From: Bacteroidia bacterium
GTDB lineage: Bacteria > Bacteroidota > Bacteroidia > J057
Direction of reading: 5' to 3'
Assembly (NCBI GenBank): GCA_033391075.1
Contig: JAWPMV010000001.1
Coordinates: forward strand, 6,138,001 to 6,202,000
DNA: 64,000 nt
This document shows, piece by piece, positions 17,588 to 26,905 of the stretch (positions are counted from its first letter, which is position 1; each line of letters begins with the position of its first letter). Position numbers and translations under genes: made by a program. The notes below the pieces were generated by a model. That model had not been told where the DNA came from. It searched no databases and was given only the letters and a program-made list of their open reading frames with translations.

Positions 17588-19420
17588 ATGTGTGGAATTG
17601 TAGGATATATCGGCTATAGGGAAGCATATCCCATCCTTATAAAAGGTCTGAAAAGACTGGAATACAGAGGATATGACTCTGCCGGAGTTGCCTTGATGAA
17701 TTCAACAGCCAACGTTTTTAAGAAAAAAGGAAAGGTTTCCGATTTGGAAGAACATGTCGGCCCTGAGCCTTTAGGCTTTAATATCGGAATGGGGCATACC
17801 CGCTGGGCAACACATGGAGAACCCAGCGATATCAACTCCCATCCTCATAAATCTCAATCAGGTAAGTTTATCATTATCCACAACGGAATCATTGAGAACT
17901 ATGCCAGTCTGAAAAACAGACTCCTGGATGAAGGGTATGAGTTCACCAGTGCTACCGATACGGAGATTTTAGCTCAATTTATCGACTTCATGTACCAAAG
18001 GGAGGATGTCAGCGCTGAAGAAGCTGTACGACTCGCTTTGAATCAGGTAGTAGGTGCTTATGGAATCATCGTGATGTGCGAAGATGAACCTGAGCAATTG
18101 ATCGTAGCCAGAAAAAGTAGTCCCATCGTAGTAGGAATAGGCGAAAATGAATACATCATTGCTTCCGATGCCTCACCGATCATCGCTTATACCAAGGATG
18201 TCATCTATTTGAATGACAATGAAATGGCGATCCTGACGAAAACTTCTCATACAATCAAAACCATTGAGAATGAGATTAAAACCCCCTTACTGACTCGGGT
18301 TGAGATGGAATTGGAGGAATTGGAGAAAGGCGGTTACGAGCATTTCATGCTCAAAGAAATTTTTGAACAGCCGACATCTATTGCAGACAGCTTGAGAGGG
18401 AGAGTTAAATTGGAAACAGGAGAAGTCTTTCTGGGGGGATTGGATGAAGTCAGGCCTCAATTAGCCGCAGCCAGAAGGATCATTATGGTCGCTTGTGGTA
18501 CCAGTTGGCATGCAGGTTTGGTAGGGGAATATCTCTTTGAAGAGTTTGCCAGAGTTCCCGTGGAAGTAGAATATGCATCAGAGTTTCGCTATAGAAATCC
18601 CCTGATTTTCCCGGATGATGTTGTTATAGCTATCAGCCAGAGTGGAGAAACGGCAGATACCCTGGCAGCTGTAAAAATTGCCAAGGAAAAAGGTGCCCTC
18701 GTATTGGGGGTGGTAAATGCCGTAGGTTCCAGCATCGCCAGAGAAACGGATGCAGGGGTTTATATCCATGCCGGACCGGAAATCGGAGTTGCTTCTACCA
18801 AAGCTTTTACTTCTCAGGTAGCCGTTTTATCGCTGATGGCCGTTCATGTGGCCCAATTGAAATGGCAATTGACCAAGAAATCCAAAGAGGTGGTTGAAGA
18901 AATCGTGAACATCCCGGAGAAAGTAGCTCAGATCCTGAAAACCAATGATCAGATCAAATACATCTCTGAGCTATTCAAAGACGCAGAAAACTTCTTATAC
19001 CTTGGTCGTGGATTCAACTTCCCCGTAGCCCTGGAGGGAGCACTGAAACTCAAAGAAATCTCTTATATCCATGCTGAGGGTTATCCTGCTGCAGAAATGA
19101 AGCACGGACCAATCGCCTTGATTGATGAGAATATGCCGGTGGTATTCATCGCTACCCATGATGAATCTTATGAAAAGGTGGTGAGCAATATCGAAGAGGT
19201 AGTTTCTCGTTCAGGACGTGTGATTGCCATCGTAACTGAAGGGGATGAACGCTTGAAAGAGCTTTGCGAATTTGTCATAGAAATTCCCAAAACCAGCGAT
19301 TCGATCATGCCGCTGCTATCGGTGATTCCTCTGCAACTGCTTTCTTATCATATCGCATTGATGAGAGGATGCAATGTAGACCAGCCCAGGAATTTGGCGA
19401 AGTCAGTGACTGTGGAATAA
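17588..19420 (+). CDS. glmS: Glutamine-fructose-6-phosphate aminotransferase (isomerizing)
   Basis: The product of 610 aa starts MCGIVGYIG, so the nucleophilic Cys2 is in place after Met removal. The glutaminase domain (about 1-235) has HTRWATHGEPSDINSHPH. Two SIS isomerase domains follow, with ACGTSWHAG, ISQSGETADT, YLGRGFNFPVALEGALKLKE and the C-terminal PRNLAKSVTVE. It makes glucosamine-6-phosphate, the first step of UDP-GlcNAc synthesis. The 160-base upstream region shows no obvious glmS ribozyme, in keeping with that element being a Firmicutes feature. Confidence 0.98.
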   Translation: MCGIVGYIGYREAYPILIKGLKRLEYRGYDSAGVALMNSTANVFKKKGKVSDLEEHVGPEPLGFNIGMGHTRWATHGEPSDINSHPHKSQSGKFIIIHNGIIENYASLKNRLLDEGYEFTSATDTEILAQFIDFMYQREDVSAEEAVRLALNQVVGAYGIIVMCEDEPEQLIVARKSSPIVVGIGENEYIIASDASPIIAYTKDVIYLNDNEMAILTKTSHTIKTIENEIKTPLLTRVEMELEELEKGGYEHFMLKEIFEQPTSIADSLRGRVKLETGEVFLGGLDEVRPQLAAARRIIMVACGTSWHAGLVGEYLFEEFARVPVEVEYASEFRYRNPLIFPDDVVIAISQSGETADTLAAVKIAKEKGALVLGVVNAVGSSIARETDAGVYIHAGPEIGVASTKAFTSQVAVLSLMAVHVAQLKWQLTKKSKEVVEEIVNIPEKVAQILKTNDQIKYISELFKDAENFLYLGRGFNFPVALEGALKLKEISYIHAEGYPAAEMKHGPIALIDENMPVVFIATHDESYEKVVSNIEEVVSRSGRVIAIVTEGDERLKELCEFVIEIPKTSDSIMPLLSVIPLQLLSYHIALMRGCNVDQPRNLAKSVTVE

Positions 19421-19427
19421 AATAATT

Positions 19428-19451
19428 ATGGGCAGCTTATAAGCTGCCCAT
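19428..19451. terminator. Perfect palindrome after glmS
   Basis: ATGGGCAGCTTA followed by its exact reverse complement TAAGCTGCCCAT forms a 24-base palindrome 8 bases after the glmS stop. It has no T run directly after it, so it may be an mRNA 3' end stabiliser or part of a double terminator with the hairpin at 19473. Confidence 0.6.
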
Positions 19452-19472
19452 ACAGATAAAATATATTTTTGA

Positions 19473-19511
19473 ATAGGGACAGATGTTTATCTGTCCCTAT
19501 ATTTTTTATTT
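19473..19511. terminator. Bidirectional terminator between glmS and the S46 peptidase gene
   Basis: ATAGGGACAGAT pairs with ATCTGTCCCTAT around GTTT. On the plus strand it is followed by ATTTTTTATTT, and on the minus strand by TCAAAAATATATTTT. It overlaps the stop codon region of the convergent S46 gene and can serve both. Confidence 0.8.
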
Positions 19512-21656
19512 CACCAGTTCCATTTCATCCAATAGATATCCTGCACCTGCCATCTTATCCATGATGAAAAGTACATAGCGGACATCCACACTGATATTTC
19601 TACATTGATTGATATCATAATTGATATCGCTCATGGTTCCTTCCCAGTTTCGGTCGAAATTTAGCCCTAAAAGATGTCCATTTGCATCCAAAAGGGGACT
19701 TCCACTATTTCCCCCGGAAGTATGATTAGATGCGATGAAACAGACCCGCATACTTCCATCTTTGTGGGCATACTGACCATAGTCTTTCTTTTCATACAAC
19801 TCAATCAATTTCTCCGGAAGGTCAAATTCGCTATCTCCGGGAACGTACTTCGCCATGACTCCATCCAAAGTCGTATAATGCTTGTACTGTATTCCATCAC
19901 TGGGAGCCATTCCCTCTGCCTTTCCATAAGTCAGCCTGAGGGTAAAGTTTGCATCCGGATAGAAATTTTTATCCTTAAACACCTCCCGCTGCGCCTGCAT
20001 ATAGGTTCGATTCAAAGCATTGATCTGGTCATTGACGGCCTGGTAGCGGGGACGCATGATGATATAGGAATTGATGATATCACTCATCAAGACATAAGCT
20101 GGATCACGCAGCACTTCGCCAACATCCAAATTATTGAGTAAGGCCTCAAATTTAGCCTCCGTCGATATCTTCGAATTTTCAAACACATAGGCAGCATAGG
20201 CATCAAAATCCCCCTGATACTTGTCATGTATCGTTTGTAAGCTTTGAGGTCTCTGATTGGGTTTTATATCCGTATAATAGGATTTTAGCAATTTGCCCAT
20301 GATTTCCTGATCGATAGGCGGATAAAAATCTTTAAAGAAAGAGGCTCCCTGTCTTCTCAATTTGTCAAGTTCGGCACTTTTGGCCTGCTCACTCATGGAT
20401 TCATCTATGCGGGAAACAGCTCCTCCTACCTGATTGGCAAACCGAACCAATTCAATCGAATAACCTGCTTCACTGAAATACTCCACTCCAGTCAGTAAGG
20501 GAGCTTGTTTTTCATACAGTTCTCCAAACTGGGCCAAAAGGTTTCCATATTTTTCCTTCCACTCCGGGTTTTCATTTACCCGCTTCTGAAACTCAGCTTC
20601 ATAGGCTTGCTTTTTGGCTATAGCCGCATCCCGTTTTAAACCCCTGATTTCCCCTTTCCATTTTTTCCATCCATTGCTAATTCCAGACTGCTTGGAGGCA
20701 TATTGAATGCGGACTTTATCGCTTTTCAGCATTTCTCTATCTATGGTTTCCAGACGTTGAGTTCGCAATTTGATCCGAATCGGATCCTGGATATTCATGA
20801 TGTTGTCTACCGCATAAGAAGTCAGGTACTCCTGGGTTCTGGCAGGAAAGCCAAATACCATAGTGAAGTCATCCTTTTCTGCTCCTTTCAAGGAAATCGG
20901 AAAAAAATGCTTGGGTTTCAGGGGAATATTATTCTCCGAATATTCAGCGGGCTTTCCATCGGGTCCGGTGTATACCCTCCACATGGAAAAGTCCCCGGTA
21001 TGTCTGGGCCATACCCAGTTATCTGTATCGCCTCCATATTTCCCAATGGAAGAAGGAGGGGCTCCTACCAGACGAACGTCCAGGTATTTCTCTGTAACGA
21101 TCATGTAGTATTCATTGCCATAGAAGAAAGGCTTTATTTCCGCCTCATAATGTGTTCCTTCTACCGCCTCTGCATTCAAGCTGGCTATTCGAGATTCGAT
21201 TTCGGCATTTCTATCTGATTCACTCATGCTTTCGTCCAATCCTCCCAGTACTTTCTCCGTCATATCCTCTATCCGAACAATAAAAGTTACTGTCAATCCG
21301 GGATTTACCAGTTCCTGCGACCCACTCATGGCCCAGAAACCATCCTTGAGGTAGTCATTTTCCAGAGAACTCAGCTTCTGGATACTTCCATATCCACAGT
21401 GGTGATTGGTAAGTAAAAGGCCATTTCGGGAAATGATTTCTCCCGTACAACCTCCGCCAAATTTCACAATGGCATCCTTCAGGCTGGATTTGTTTACACT
21501 GTATATATCCTCTGCACTCAGCTTCAATCCCATGGCCTGCATATCTCCTTCAAGAGCTTTCAACAGAGTGGGTATCCACATACCTTCTTTCGCCGGTGCA
21601 AAAGAAAGAGAGATCAACAGAACGAATAGACAAGCAGTCCGTAGCATAGTCAACAT
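19506..21656 (-). CDS. S46 dipeptidyl peptidase, DPP11-like
   Basis: The product of 716 aa has a signal peptide (FVLLISLSFAPAKEGMW) and the family's chymotrypsin-fold landmarks: His85 in LLTNHHCGYGS, the GGDTDNWVWPRHTGDF segment with the catalytic Asp, and Ser651 in SGGNSGSPLLD. Arg669, 18 residues after Ser651 in GLNFDRNWEG, sits where Porphyromonas gingivalis DPP11 has Arg673; that Arg gives preference for Asp/Glu at P1, whereas DPP7-type enzymes have Gly. I therefore infer removal of Xaa-Asp/Glu dipeptides from peptides in the periplasm. The gene is monocistronic, with its own terminator. Confidence 0.93.
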   Translation of the reverse strand: MLTMLRTACLFVLLISLSFAPAKEGMWIPTLLKALEGDMQAMGLKLSAEDIYSVNKSSLKDAIVKFGGGCTGEIISRNGLLLTNHHCGYGSIQKLSSLENDYLKDGFWAMSGSQELVNPGLTVTFIVRIEDMTEKVLGGLDESMSESDRNAEIESRIASLNAEAVEGTHYEAEIKPFFYGNEYYMIVTEKYLDVRLVGAPPSSIGKYGGDTDNWVWPRHTGDFSMWRVYTGPDGKPAEYSENNIPLKPKHFFPISLKGAEKDDFTMVFGFPARTQEYLTSYAVDNIMNIQDPIRIKLRTQRLETIDREMLKSDKVRIQYASKQSGISNGWKKWKGEIRGLKRDAAIAKKQAYEAEFQKRVNENPEWKEKYGNLLAQFGELYEKQAPLLTGVEYFSEAGYSIELVRFANQVGGAVSRIDESMSEQAKSAELDKLRRQGASFFKDFYPPIDQEIMGKLLKSYYTDIKPNQRPQSLQTIHDKYQGDFDAYAAYVFENSKISTEAKFEALLNNLDVGEVLRDPAYVLMSDIINSYIIMRPRYQAVNDQINALNRTYMQAQREVFKDKNFYPDANFTLRLTYGKAEGMAPSDGIQYKHYTTLDGVMAKYVPGDSEFDLPEKLIELYEKKDYGQYAHKDGSMRVCFIASNHTSGGNSGSPLLDANGHLLGLNFDRNWEGTMSDINYDINQCRNISVDVRYVLFIMDKMAGAGYLLDEMELVK

Positions 21657-21958
21657 AAAATATTATCGAATGGGTTTGTGAAAGTAAAAATATGAAGTTA
21701 GCAATTCTTTAGCTTCAAGCGTAATTTTCCTCGGAGAATAGCTAGTAGGCCCTGACAGGATTTATAGGAAAAATAGATTACATTTTTGCTAAGCAAAGAT
21801 CATTTTTCTTGTACAATTTTTAAGGAATCCTATACGAATTTATCATTCGAGCAAGGGTTATAAAATGCTATATTTTTTTCTTAAGCTTGGGCTTTGCATC
21901 CCATTTCAGACACAAAAAAAACCGACCCTCTTAACCGGCATTTTTATCTGAATAGAAC
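21657..21958. other. Divergent intergenic region, no gene seen
   Basis: These 302 bases separate the S46 gene from the threonine dehydrogenase gene. They are AT-rich and should contain promoters for both. I see no convincing operator, RNA gene or repeat. Confidence 0.4.
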
Positions 21959-22927
21959 ATGATATCAGAGACCTCCACTGAAAAGATCCTTGTCATAGGC
22001 GCCTTAGGGCAGATCGGAAAAGAACTTACCGAAGCGCTGAGAAATAAGTACGGGAAAGAACGCGTAATCGCATCCGACATCCGTGAACCCGATTTTGATA
22101 ATGCTCCTCACATTACCCTAAATGTTTTGGATAAAGAGGCTTTAATCAGCTGCATCCGAGAACATGAGATCAAGGTAATCTTCAATCTGGCGGCTATCCT
22201 TTCCGCCAAAGGAGAGGAAAATCCACAGATGGCCTGGCAGATCAATATGGATGGCTTACTCAATAGCCTCGAAGCTGCAAGAGAAACCGATATTAGCAGG
22301 ATTTTCTGGCCGAGTTCGATTGCGGTCTTTGGTCCTGGCTCTCCTCGTCAAAACACGCCACAGGATTGTATCATGGACCCCAATACAGTTTATGGGATTA
22401 GTAAGCTGGCTGGGGAAAGATGGTGTGCTTATTACACGGAGAAATACGGACTCGACATTCGCAGCCTTCGGTATCCAGGCCTGATTGGCTACAAAGGAGC
22501 TGCCGGAGGGGGAACGACTGATTATGCCGTAGATATTTTTCATGAAGCCCTGAAAAGTGGAAATTTCACTTCCTTCCTCGACAAAGGCACATATCTGCCC
22601 ATGATGTATATGCCAGATGCCATCAATGCCACTCTGAGGCTCATGGAGGCTCCCAGGGAAACCTTAAAGGTCAGGACATCCTATAATCTTGCGGGCATCA
22701 GCTTTAGTCCTGATGAGATAGCAGCGGCCATACAAAGGCATATTCCTGAGTTTAAAATGGCTTACGGCCCGGATTATCGCCAGGCCATTGCCGATTCCTG
22801 GCCACAAAGTGTAGATGACTCCGCGGCTCAGAAAGATTGGAATTGGGAAGCTGCCTATGATTTGGAAAGCATGGTGAAAGATATGCTATTACATCTGCGG
22901 GAAAGATATAAGGCAGTCGGAGCTTGA
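21959..22927 (+). CDS. tdh: SDR-type L-threonine 3-dehydrogenase
   Basis: The product of 322 aa has an N-terminal NAD-binding motif (VIGALGQIGKEL), a Ser/Tyr/Lys catalytic set (PSSIAVFGP, YGISK) and the RYPGLIGYKGAAGGGTTDYA segment that is characteristic of the short-chain threonine dehydrogenases of Bacteroidota, unlike the zinc-type E. coli enzyme. It oxidises L-threonine to 2-amino-3-ketobutyrate with NAD+. The usual partner kbl is not in this window. It is cytoplasmic and of normal length. Confidence 0.92.
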   Translation: MISETSTEKILVIGALGQIGKELTEALRNKYGKERVIASDIREPDFDNAPHITLNVLDKEALISCIREHEIKVIFNLAAILSAKGEENPQMAWQINMDGLLNSLEAARETDISRIFWPSSIAVFGPGSPRQNTPQDCIMDPNTVYGISKLAGERWCAYYTEKYGLDIRSLRYPGLIGYKGAAGGGTTDYAVDIFHEALKSGNFTSFLDKGTYLPMMYMPDAINATLRLMEAPRETLKVRTSYNLAGISFSPDEIAAAIQRHIPEFKMAYGPDYRQAIADSWPQSVDDSAAQKDWNWEAAYDLESMVKDMLLHLRERYKAVGA

Positions 22928-22977
22928 ATTGAGGAATATAGCCCATAGATACACTCTTTAGGAGCTTTTTTAGTATA

Positions 22978-24240
22978 ATGAATAGAATTGTTCTATTCTT
23001 TCTACTACCATTAAGTCTTCCTGGGCATATGTTGAAAATTCTATCTCTATTCCTCATCCTTTTGAATTTGCACATGAGCGATATATATGCACAGGAAGTA
23101 ACTGTTGTAAGGGGATTATTATACAGCGATGAAAGAGCTGTAGAAATTGAAATCCGCGGAGGAATCATCTCAAGGATAAGCGACTTAGGCAATGAGCATG
23201 AAATCCCGAATCTATATATCGCTCCGGGTTTAATTGACCTGCAAATCAATGGCTATGTCGGGATTGATTTCTCAGGACCTGATTTGAATGAAAAGGATTT
23301 AATCAAAGCAACTCAGGCTTTATGGGAAGTCGGCGTAACCACTTACTATCCTACCCTGATCACAAGTGAACTCCAGCGGCTACATGACAACTTCGCTATA
23401 ATGGCTCGGGCAATAGAAGCGCCTGAAATACGCTCATCGATTCCGGGCTTTCATCTGGAAGGTCCCTACATTTCTCCCCTTCCGGGCTTTCGGGGAGCAC
23501 ATTTGGAAAAATATATCAGAGCCCCTGATTGGGAAGAATTTGAGCAAATCCAGCAATCTGCCAATCATCATATAAAGATTCTTACCCTCGCTCCGGAACG
23601 AAAAGGAGCCATTCCCTTTATCAAAAACTGTGTGCTAAGTGGCGTACTTGTTTCAATCGGACATCACAATGCGAATCCATCGGAAATACAAGCTGCGGTA
23701 GATGCCGGCGTGAGAATGTCTACCCATTTAGGCAATGGCTGTGCAAATGAAATTCATCGCCACAACAATCCTCTCTGGCCCCAGCTTTCTCAGGATTTAC
23801 TCAGTCCGACGATCATTGCGGATGGGTATCACCTGACAAAGGAAGAGCTAAGAACTTTTTTTAAAGTAAAGGGAGTAGAAAAGACGATACTCGTTTCTGA
23901 TGCCCTGGATTTGGCAGGCCTTGAGGAGGGTGAATACATTCGCGGAGAAAGAAAACTGCTGCTTACTCCTCATGTAGTCAAACTGCCCGAACAGGATGTT
24001 CTCGCCGGAGCTGCATCTCCCATAAGTAAGTGTGTAGGGAATATGATCAGATTTACCCAATGCAGTCTGGGGGAAGCCATACAAATGGCAAGTACAAATC
24101 CTGCACGCATGCTGTCCTTGCATGATAGGGGAGAAATACAAGTCGGTAAACGCGCTGATCTTATCCTGTTTCAAATGCGCGATCATGAAATGGACATTCG
24201 CAGTACTTATGTGGCCGGAGAATTGGTCTATACGCAATGA
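22978..24240 (+). CDS. nagA: N-acetylglucosamine-6-phosphate deacetylase family protein with an apparent signal peptide
   Basis: After residue 40 the protein is a complete NagA-type amidohydrolase: LYIAPGLIDLQINGYVGIDF, GFHLEGPYISP, SIGHHNANPSEI, MSTHLGNGCAN, TIIADGYHL and the catalytic Asp in LVSDALDLAGL. NagA removes the acetyl group from GlcNAc-6-P and is normally cytoplasmic. Here the N-terminus is MNRIVLFFLLPLSLPGHMLK then ILSLFLILLNLHMSDIYAQE, which looks like a signal peptide ending in YAQ; translation may start at the first ATG (22978) or at the internal Met18. Export to the periplasm would suggest a non-phosphorylated N-acetyl substrate. The gene may share a transcript with tdh (50-base gap). 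Confidence 0.8.
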   Translation: MNRIVLFFLLPLSLPGHMLKILSLFLILLNLHMSDIYAQEVTVVRGLLYSDERAVEIEIRGGIISRISDLGNEHEIPNLYIAPGLIDLQINGYVGIDFSGPDLNEKDLIKATQALWEVGVTTYYPTLITSELQRLHDNFAIMARAIEAPEIRSSIPGFHLEGPYISPLPGFRGAHLEKYIRAPDWEEFEQIQQSANHHIKILTLAPERKGAIPFIKNCVLSGVLVSIGHHNANPSEIQAAVDAGVRMSTHLGNGCANEIHRHNNPLWPQLSQDLLSPTIIADGYHLTKEELRTFFKVKGVEKTILVSDALDLAGLEEGEYIRGERKLLLTPHVVKLPEQDVLAGAASPISKCVGNMIRFTQCSLGEAIQMASTNPARMLSLHDRGEIQVGKRADLILFQMRDHEMDIRSTYVAGELVYTQ

Positions 24241-24376
24241 TCGCTAAGCTTGTACGATAAACTTTTGTGAACGGCTATCTTGCTGAATAAAAGAACTCCA
24301 TTCATCTATTGAATACAGAATCTGAGCTGACTGGTTTCTTCTACTCATAAAATCCTGACAGAAAGCTAAATTCTTT

Positions 24377-24955
24377 TCAATCCAACTCATCCAGCGTCAA
24401 GCGCATACTCGGCGTAAAGGTCTGCATGAAATACTTTACTTCCGGCAGGTCCATTTCTTCAATGCTTCTTTTAATCACGCTCTTGGCCTGGGAAAATTCC
24501 TGATTACCCTGCTTCAATTCTTCCAGGCATTTCAGATAAGCAGAAATCTTGTCTGCCGCTTTTACCAGGACCCAATGTTCTTTTTCTTCCTCCTCAGTAA
24601 AGAGGATATTTTTATAGTGTTTGCGAATGGCCTCTGGAAGCATAGAAAACAGCCTTTCATTTGCGATTTCCTCGATCTCATGATAGGCTTTTTTGATTTC
24701 TGGGCTAAAATATTTGATAGGCGTCGGCAGATCCCCTGTAATCACTTCGCTTGCGTCATGATACATAGCCAGAACAGCAACCCGATCAGGATTTACCTTT
24801 CCTCCATAAATCTCATTTCTAACAACTGCCAGAATATGGGCAATCATACTTACCTGAAGGCTATGTTCCTGTATATTTTCTTCGTGCACATTGTACATCA
24901 AACTCCAACGCTGTATAAGACGCATGCGAGAGAGGTAGGCAAAAAAGTGGCTCAT
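24377..24955 (-). CDS. yfbR: YfbR-like HD-domain 5'-deoxynucleotidase
   Basis: The product of 192 aa starts MSHFFAYLSRMRLIQRWSLM, the conserved N-terminal helix of YfbR. The HD-type metal site is formed by His31 in EHSLQVSMIAH, the MYHDASEVITGDLPTPIKYF segment and Asp in VKAADKISAYL. YfbR dephosphorylates deoxynucleoside 5'-monophosphates. It lies 13 bases after the DUF1801-like gene on the same strand, so the two are probably co-transcribed. Confidence 0.93.
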   Translation of the reverse strand: MSHFFAYLSRMRLIQRWSLMYNVHEENIQEHSLQVSMIAHILAVVRNEIYGGKVNPDRVAVLAMYHDASEVITGDLPTPIKYFSPEIKKAYHEIEEIANERLFSMLPEAIRKHYKNILFTEEEEKEHWVLVKAADKISAYLKCLEELKQGNQEFSQAKSVIKRSIEEMDLPEVKYFMQTFTPSMRLTLDELD

Positions 24956-24968
24956 TTAATATAAATTC

Positions 24969-25334
24969 TTATGCTTTTTCGAGGGCAATTTGGGTGATCT
25001 GTTCGAGGGCGAAGTTTATGCTTTCCCGATCCATCTCATGAAGATTTCTGATCCAAAGGGTTTTGGCATGTTTGCCTTTTCCCTGTAAGACCAATTCCCT
25101 CGTATCTATCTTATCCGTATGATGCAGGTATAATTTGCAATGATCTTTCCCCATACCAATAACCGCCAGCACATTATCCTTCCTCCCAATGCTATATAAG
25201 GTCATCTTTACTTTGGCCCCTCCTCCGACATCTTCCACAATTTGATCAGATTGACTCAGGATCAATTTCTGTAGCTCCTGAGCGACGTCCATAAGGAGTT
25301 GATCTATATCCGGCCAGAGATTTCCAAGGTCCAT
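24969..25334 (-). CDS. DUF1801-like small protein
   Basis: The product of 121 aa contains MTLYSIGRKDNVLAVIGMGK then KDHCKLYLHH and LQGKGKHAKTLWIRN, the pattern of the DUF1801 (YdhG-type) fold. Family members are small cytoplasmic proteins without an established activity. It precedes yfbR in a likely two-gene transcript. Confidence 0.75.
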   Translation of the reverse strand: MDLGNLWPDIDQLLMDVAQELQKLILSQSDQIVEDVGGGAKVKMTLYSIGRKDNVLAVIGMGKDHCKLYLHHTDKIDTRELVLQGKGKHAKTLWIRNLHEMDRESINFALEQITQIALEKA

Positions 25335-25415
25335 AAGGAAGTTTTTGATAAGCTAAAGATAGTACCCTTAGGCATCTGAAAAAAAATTCCCATATTGGCT
25401 TTTCTAAAAACCATT

Positions 25416-26873
25416 ATGATGCGGAACTACTCCCTACTATTCAGCATAATATTATGTTTATGTTTTTCCTTTTTAAGCTGTAATCAAACAGAAGAGAAAA
25501 AGGAAGCTCCTCGTAAGCCAAATTTCATTATCATTTTCACCGATGACCAGGGCTATGCTGACCTGGGGGTGTATGGTGCCAAAGATTTTGATACTCCTCA
25601 TCTGGACAAAATGGCCAGCGAAGGCCTGAAGTTCAATAGATTTTATGTTTCTCAACCGGTTTGCTCAGCAAGTAGGGCTTCCCTTATGACGGGTTCTTAC
25701 TCCAATCGTTTGGGTATCCATGGTGCCTATTTCCCATATTCTAAAAAAGGCCTGAATCTCGAAGAAGAGACCATTGCCGAGATTCTCAAACCTCTGGGAT
25801 ATAAAACGGCTATCTTTGGGAAATGGCATTTGGGAGATCATCCGGATCAATTGCCCACCAATCATGGCTTTGACGAATATTATGGGATTCCTTTTTCCAA
25901 TGATATGTGGCCCCAACATCCAGCCAATGAGCATTTCAAATTTGAGCCCCTTCCCCTAATCGAAGGCAATGAAAAAATCCATGAAATCACGGATCAATCC
26001 CTGATGACGGGAAAATACAGCAATCGAGCTGTTGATTTCATCCGAAAAAATAAAGACAATCCCTTTTTGCTCTACCTTCCACATCCTATGCCTCATGCAC
26101 CTTTAGCAGCATCTCCGGACTTCTCGGGTAAAACAGCCCGGGGACTATATGGAGATGTGATTTCTGAGATAGATGCAGGTGTAGGAGCCATCCTGAAAAC
26201 CCTCAAGGAACAGGGGATTGATGAGCATACTATGGTCCTCTTTGCTTCTGATAATGGCCCCTGGTTAAATTATGGAGGTCATTCGGGTTCGGCCCTGCCA
26301 TTGAGAGAAGGCAAAGGAACTGCCTGGGAAGGAGGTGTGAGAGTGCCTGGGATTGTGAGATGGCCGGGAAAAATCCCAGCAGGTAAAGTGACGGATATTC
26401 CAGCTATGACCATAGATATACTTCCTACGATTGCTGCCCTTGCAGGAGCAGAGCCTCCCAAAGCCAAAATTGATGGAAAGGACATCCGTCCGATTTTATT
26501 TCAGGAAGAGGGTGCAAAAAGTCCCCAGGAAGGATATGCTTTTTACTATAAGCAAAATGAACTGCATGCTGTCATGAAAGGCGATTGGAAGCTTTATTTT
26601 CCCCATACCTATCGTTCCCTCAATGGAAGAGTGGGTACCAATGATGGTTTGCCGATTCAATACGATCAAAACAAAGTTGAAGCTCCCGAATTATACAATG
26701 TCGCTACCGACATCAGTGAAACAGAAAATGTCATTGATCAGCATCCGGATATTGTTGCGGATTTGATGGATTTTGCGGAACGAACGCGTGCAGCTTTAGG
26801 GGATAAACTGACAGAGCGAGAAGGCGCAGAAAATCGTCCGGTAGGAGAAGTCCTTTGGGAAGGCAGAGAATAA
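25416..26873 (+). CDS. Lipoprotein sulfatase (alkaline phosphatase superfamily)
   Basis: The ATG at 25416 (or 25419) begins a signal peptide with lipobox FSFLSC, so the mature protein is probably lipid-anchored facing the periplasm. The metal site starts at FIIIFTDDQGYADLG. The formylglycine motif reads VCSASRASLMTG (Cys83), a C-x-A-x-R variant of the usual C-x-P-x-R. GKWHLGDHP and ASDNGPWLNYGGHSGS complete the active site. It should hydrolyse sulfate esters, probably of algal or host polysaccharides; the substrate is unknown. It needs an FGE-type maturase, which is not in this window. Confidence 0.92.
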   Translation: MMRNYSLLFSIILCLCFSFLSCNQTEEKKEAPRKPNFIIIFTDDQGYADLGVYGAKDFDTPHLDKMASEGLKFNRFYVSQPVCSASRASLMTGSYSNRLGIHGAYFPYSKKGLNLEEETIAEILKPLGYKTAIFGKWHLGDHPDQLPTNHGFDEYYGIPFSNDMWPQHPANEHFKFEPLPLIEGNEKIHEITDQSLMTGKYSNRAVDFIRKNKDNPFLLYLPHPMPHAPLAASPDFSGKTARGLYGDVISEIDAGVGAILKTLKEQGIDEHTMVLFASDNGPWLNYGGHSGSALPLREGKGTAWEGGVRVPGIVRWPGKIPAGKVTDIPAMTIDILPTIAALAGAEPPKAKIDGKDIRPILFQEEGAKSPQEGYAFYYKQNELHAVMKGDWKLYFPHTYRSLNGRVGTNDGLPIQYDQNKVEAPELYNVATDISETENVIDQHPDIVADLMDFAERTRAALGDKLTEREGAENRPVGEVLWEGRE

Positions 26874-26905
26874 GACCGTCGAAAACAAAGAAGAAATATA
26901 ATAGC

